Shown here piece by piece: positions 61,669-64,000 of a stretch of 64,000 bases of DNA. The DNA comes from Streptococcus sanguinis (lineage in GTDB: Bacteria; Bacillota; Bacilli; Lactobacillales; Streptococcaceae): positions 18,805-82,804 of the forward strand of contig NZ_JAHZPA010000001.1 of NCBI RefSeq assembly GCF_019929225.1. Direction: 5' to 3'. The notes under the pieces were generated by a model. That model did no database searches and was not told where the DNA came from. It saw only the letters and a list, made by a program, of their open reading frames with translations. The translations under genes and the position numbers were made by a program. Every line of letters starts with the position of its first letter. Within the stretch, counting starts at the first letter, position 1.

Positions 61669-62663
61669 TGCTGATACATAAGGTAGAGGAAGTAGGGAGC
61701 TCCAATAATGGAAATCAAAATGCCTGTCGGGACTGAGCTTCCGATGAGAAAGGTTCTTGTGATCGTATCTGCTCCTGTCATGATAAAGGAACCTAGCAGC
61801 ATGGCGGCTGGAAAGAGCAAGCGATGATCGCTAGGTAGGAATCGTTTGCTGATATGGCTAGCCAACATACCGATGAAGACTATATTTCCAGCTAGGGATA
61901 GACTAAAGGCGACGAGAGCACTGGCTAATAACAGGGTTATCTGCCGCTCTCTTTTTAGATGAAGCCCCAGACCAAGAGCTGTTTCATCATTTAGGCTGAG
62001 GATATTGAGCTTGTGGGAGCGCAGATAGGTCAGCAGCCAGAATAAAAGCAAGAAGGGGCCAGCAATAGCTAGACTTTCCCAGTTATTACCCGTAATCTTA
62101 CCAGCTAGCCAGCTAACTACATAGGTCAGTTTGTTCTGATTGACACGGCCGGTGATGGCAATCATACTGGAAGACAGAATGGTTGACAAGGTTACACCAG
62201 CGATAATGAGCTTGACGGGGCTGATAGCTTGACCTTTTTGATGTGAGATCAGGTAAATAAGGGCTACAGTCAGCATACCGCCAAAGGTTGCGATAAAGGG
62301 AAGATAGCGGATATAGAAAGGATCGGTCACTTCTAGCTTGCTGATAGCAAGAGTAATGATAACACCAGCTCCGGCATTGATTCCCAAGGTTCCTGAATCG
62401 GCAAGTGGGTTTCGGGTAAAGGTCTGCAGCAGTACACCGCTCATCCCTAGCGAAGCTCCTGCTAGAAGGCAGACTAGAATTCGAGGCAGACGGATCTGCT
62501 CCATGATAAAGGCGCTACCATCATCTCCCTGCCCCAGCAGATATCGAAGAGCTTCACCGATATTAAATTCCTGATTGCCTGATGATAGAGACAGTAGGAA
62601 AATTAGGAAAGTCAGGAGGCTGAGGCTTACTAGAACCAAAAGAATCCGTTTTTTATCTCTCAT
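61659..62663 (-). CDS. fhuG: Ferric siderophore ABC permease, FecCD type (FhuG)
   Basis: 334 residues, nine to ten membrane helices, FecCD family: RLPRILVCLLAGASLGMSGVLLQTFTRNPLADSGTLGINAGAG near residue 60 and GNIVFIGMLASHISKRFLPSDHR near the ATPase-coupling loop. It overlaps fhuB by 11 bases. The fhuCDBG-like order known from other streptococci suggests hydroxamate siderophores; the ligand is inferred only. Confidence 0.88.
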   Translation of the reverse strand: MRDKKRILLVLVSLSLLTFLIFLLSLSSGNQEFNIGEALRYLLGQGDDGSAFIMEQIRLPRILVCLLAGASLGMSGVLLQTFTRNPLADSGTLGINAGAGVIITLAISKLEVTDPFYIRYLPFIATFGGMLTVALIYLISHQKGQAISPVKLIIAGVTLSTILSSSMIAITGRVNQNKLTYVVSWLAGKITGNNWESLAIAGPFLLLFWLLTYLRSHKLNILSLNDETALGLGLHLKRERQITLLLASALVAFSLSLAGNIVFIGMLASHISKRFLPSDHRLLFPAAMLLGSFIMTGADTITRTFLIGSSVPTGILISIIGAPYFLYLMYQQKK

Positions 62664-63672
62664 AGAAGGCCCCCTTTCTCATCAGCCACAGGAAGACTGG
62701 CAGCGTAACGAGACTGATAATAGAGCTAAGAGGCATACCGACCATATGACTCGCAGCAAAATCACAAATTAGTAGAAAGAGCGCTCCTGTTAGCATCGCC
62801 AGTGGCAGGATTTTCTGGTAGTCCTTTCCGCTGATGGTTTTGACAAAGTGCGGAAGAATCAGTCCGACGAGGGCTAGGCTTCCTACTAGGGCAACGGCTG
62901 CCGCTGATAACAGTAGAACAAGGCTTAGAAAGAGCAGGGTTATCTGAGTCGTTCGCTGTCCTAAGCCCTTGGCTACTGTTTCATTGAGGCTGAGAATGGT
63001 TAGTTGGTGAGAAAATAGCTGAGCCAGTAAGAGGCCTAATAAGATAAAGGGAGCAATGATTTGCAGCATTTTCCAATTGGTTCCTAGAAGCCCTCCAGCT
63101 TGCCAACCGATGACAGCATTGGTCAGGTTGAGGTAAATGGTCAAGCCTTGTCCGATGGCAGTCAGGAGTGTTGTTACCATGGCACCGGATAAGACGAGAC
63201 GTAGTTGCTCAAAACCTTTTCTAGGATGGTAGGAGAGGCTAAAAACCAGAATACTGGCTAGACAGGCTCCTGCAAGTGAGAGCAGGAGGATGCTACTGTA
63301 GTGTATACTCTTAGAAAAGGCATAACCGCAGATGAGCGCTAGGCCAGCTCCAGAGTTGATCCCCAAAAGTCCCGGATCAGCAATGGCATTGCGGGTAATC
63401 CCCTGCATGATGGCTCCTGAAACGGCCAAGCTAGCTCCGACTAGCAGAGCTGCTATTCCTCTAGGTAAGCGCAGATCTATGATGATGTTCTGGGCTGGAC
63501 TTTCCTTGAAAGGATGGCTCAGCGTTTCTATCAGTTGCCGATGGGAGTAGCTGGGAATGCCAAAGCGCAGGTAGAGATAGAGTCCGCTAATCAGCAGGAG
63601 AATGATGGCGAAAAAAACAAGCCAAAAGATGTTTGGCCTATTTTTTTGAGTGAAGAGTGTATGAAGCGTCAT
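62653..63672 (-). CDS. fhuB: Ferric siderophore ABC permease, FecCD type (FhuB)
   Basis: 339 residues, paralogous to its neighbour: LRLPRGIAALLVGASLAVSGAIMQGITRNAIADPGLLGINSGAG, and the coupling loop VGSLALVGLILPHFVKTISGKDYQK. AAGGAT site 6 bases before the ATG. The two permeases are expected to form a heterodimer with an ATPase that is not encoded downstream in this window. Confidence 0.88.
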   Translation of the reverse strand: MTLHTLFTQKNRPNIFWLVFFAIILLLISGLYLYLRFGIPSYSHRQLIETLSHPFKESPAQNIIIDLRLPRGIAALLVGASLAVSGAIMQGITRNAIADPGLLGINSGAGLALICGYAFSKSIHYSSILLLSLAGACLASILVFSLSYHPRKGFEQLRLVLSGAMVTTLLTAIGQGLTIYLNLTNAVIGWQAGGLLGTNWKMLQIIAPFILLGLLLAQLFSHQLTILSLNETVAKGLGQRTTQITLLFLSLVLLLSAAAVALVGSLALVGLILPHFVKTISGKDYQKILPLAMLTGALFLLICDFAASHMVGMPLSSIISLVTLPVFLWLMRKGAFYER

Positions 63673-63770
63673 CTGGTATCCTTTATATAGTCGAAAATCA
63701 AATAGCTGTCATGAGATATATCGCTTACTAGCAATGTTTTTTACTAGTCTGAGTTTCTGCAAGGAATGGC

Positions 63771-64000
63771 CTAGTTCATTTTTTCAAGGCCATCTTGAAT
63801 GGTTTTGAGTTCGTATTCAAGTGTCAATGGATCGTTGAAATAAAAGGCGTTGGCATCCACTTTTAAGATATGATTCTGTTGGACAGCGGGAATGGATTTC
63901 CAAACATCGCTTTCGTAAAGAGAACTTCCTGTTTTATCATCTTCAGCTGCAACCAGGACATAATCACCAATGTACTCACTCACCGTTTCTTGGCTGACTT
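63771..64000 (-). CDS. fhuD: Siderophore-binding lipoprotein, C-terminal part (FhuD-like)
   Basis: Cut by the window edge: the frame is open from 64000 down to the stop at 63771 (about 75 residues seen). The tail shows the periplasmic-binding fold end, [37 protein letters not shown], with DxWKxIPAV typical of FhuD/FecB-type proteins. It is 98 bases upstream of fhuB on the same strand. The signal peptide and lipobox lie outside the window. Confidence 0.8.
   Translation of the reverse strand, partial: VSQETVSEYIGDYVLVAAEDDKTGSSLYESDVWKSIPAVQQNHILKVDANAFYFNDPLTLEYELKTIQDGLEKMN

Overview
The window is a typical low-GC Firmicute chromosome segment, and its gene content points to an oral Streptococcus of the sanguinis/gordonii/mitis type (most likely S. 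sanguinis or a close relative). The evidence is gene neighbourhoods I recognise from streptococci: gnd-ritR, nrdR-dnaB-dnaI-nitroreductase-der, murC-GNAT-GNAT-mltG-greA, relP-relR-relS, scpA-scpB-rluB-yidD, an FMN-riboswitch ribU, and a wall-anchored LPXTG nuclease like S. sanguinis SWAN. Species assignment is inference. I found no rRNA, tRNA, CRISPR array or intact transposon.

Layout. 1-616: a degenerate gene remnant and its terminator. 617-6053: pentose-phosphate enzyme gnd with the redox-type orphan regulator ritR, then CcpA-controlled glucose PTS ptsG and a small EEP-family hydrolase. 6190-14761: replication and ribosome-assembly genes (nrdR, dnaB, dnaI, nitroreductase, der), a SWIM-SNF2 helicase and a streptococcal hypothetical. 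14865-19594: cell-wall genes murC and mltG with two acetyltransferases and greA; the murC leader has three hairpins in a row. 19712-22293: the alarmone operon relP-relR-relS. 22409-33243: yidC and acyP divergent from an RNA methylase; HD protein, BI-1 protein, lysA, yneF; then a long tightly overlapping operon from murI through rdgB, a phosphodiesterase, a CBS protein, a XerD-like protein, scpA, scpB, rluB and yidD. 33291-36085: trkH and trkA on the minus strand. 36256-40483: a candidate small RNA, trmL, FMN riboswitch and ribU, a PAP2 phosphatase, an MGMT-like protein, and the tRNA-modification pair ytqA/ytqB (mnmL/mnmM).

About 40560-45440 is visibly AT-richer and looks foreign: a TetR-ABC efflux module, a broken IS200/IS605 transposase, an EamA-family exporter with an 18-histidine tail, a fragment of a large serine recombinase, a small membrane protein, and a 60-bp sequence present twice around the exporter.

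45454-64000 returns to core-like sequence: a GT-C-like membrane protein with an ABC ATPase, an AI-2E/PerM permease, a CNNM/CorC protein, a four-fold 11-bp regulator box in front of a broken mini-gene, the trehalose system treR/treP/treC with cre sites, the wall-anchored nuclease, pflA, ppaC, a YiiX-like hydrolase, a DUF1803 protein, a CsbD protein, and the end of a ferric siderophore importer (fhuG, fhuB, partial fhuD) that runs off the window.

How the parts fit: carbon catabolite control is visible at ptsG and treP (cre boxes in or next to the promoters). Stress and redox control is represented by RitR, RelPRS, NrdR and the iron importer. Several promoters are extended -10 (TGnTATAAT) types, and two genes appear to be transcribed without any 5' leader.
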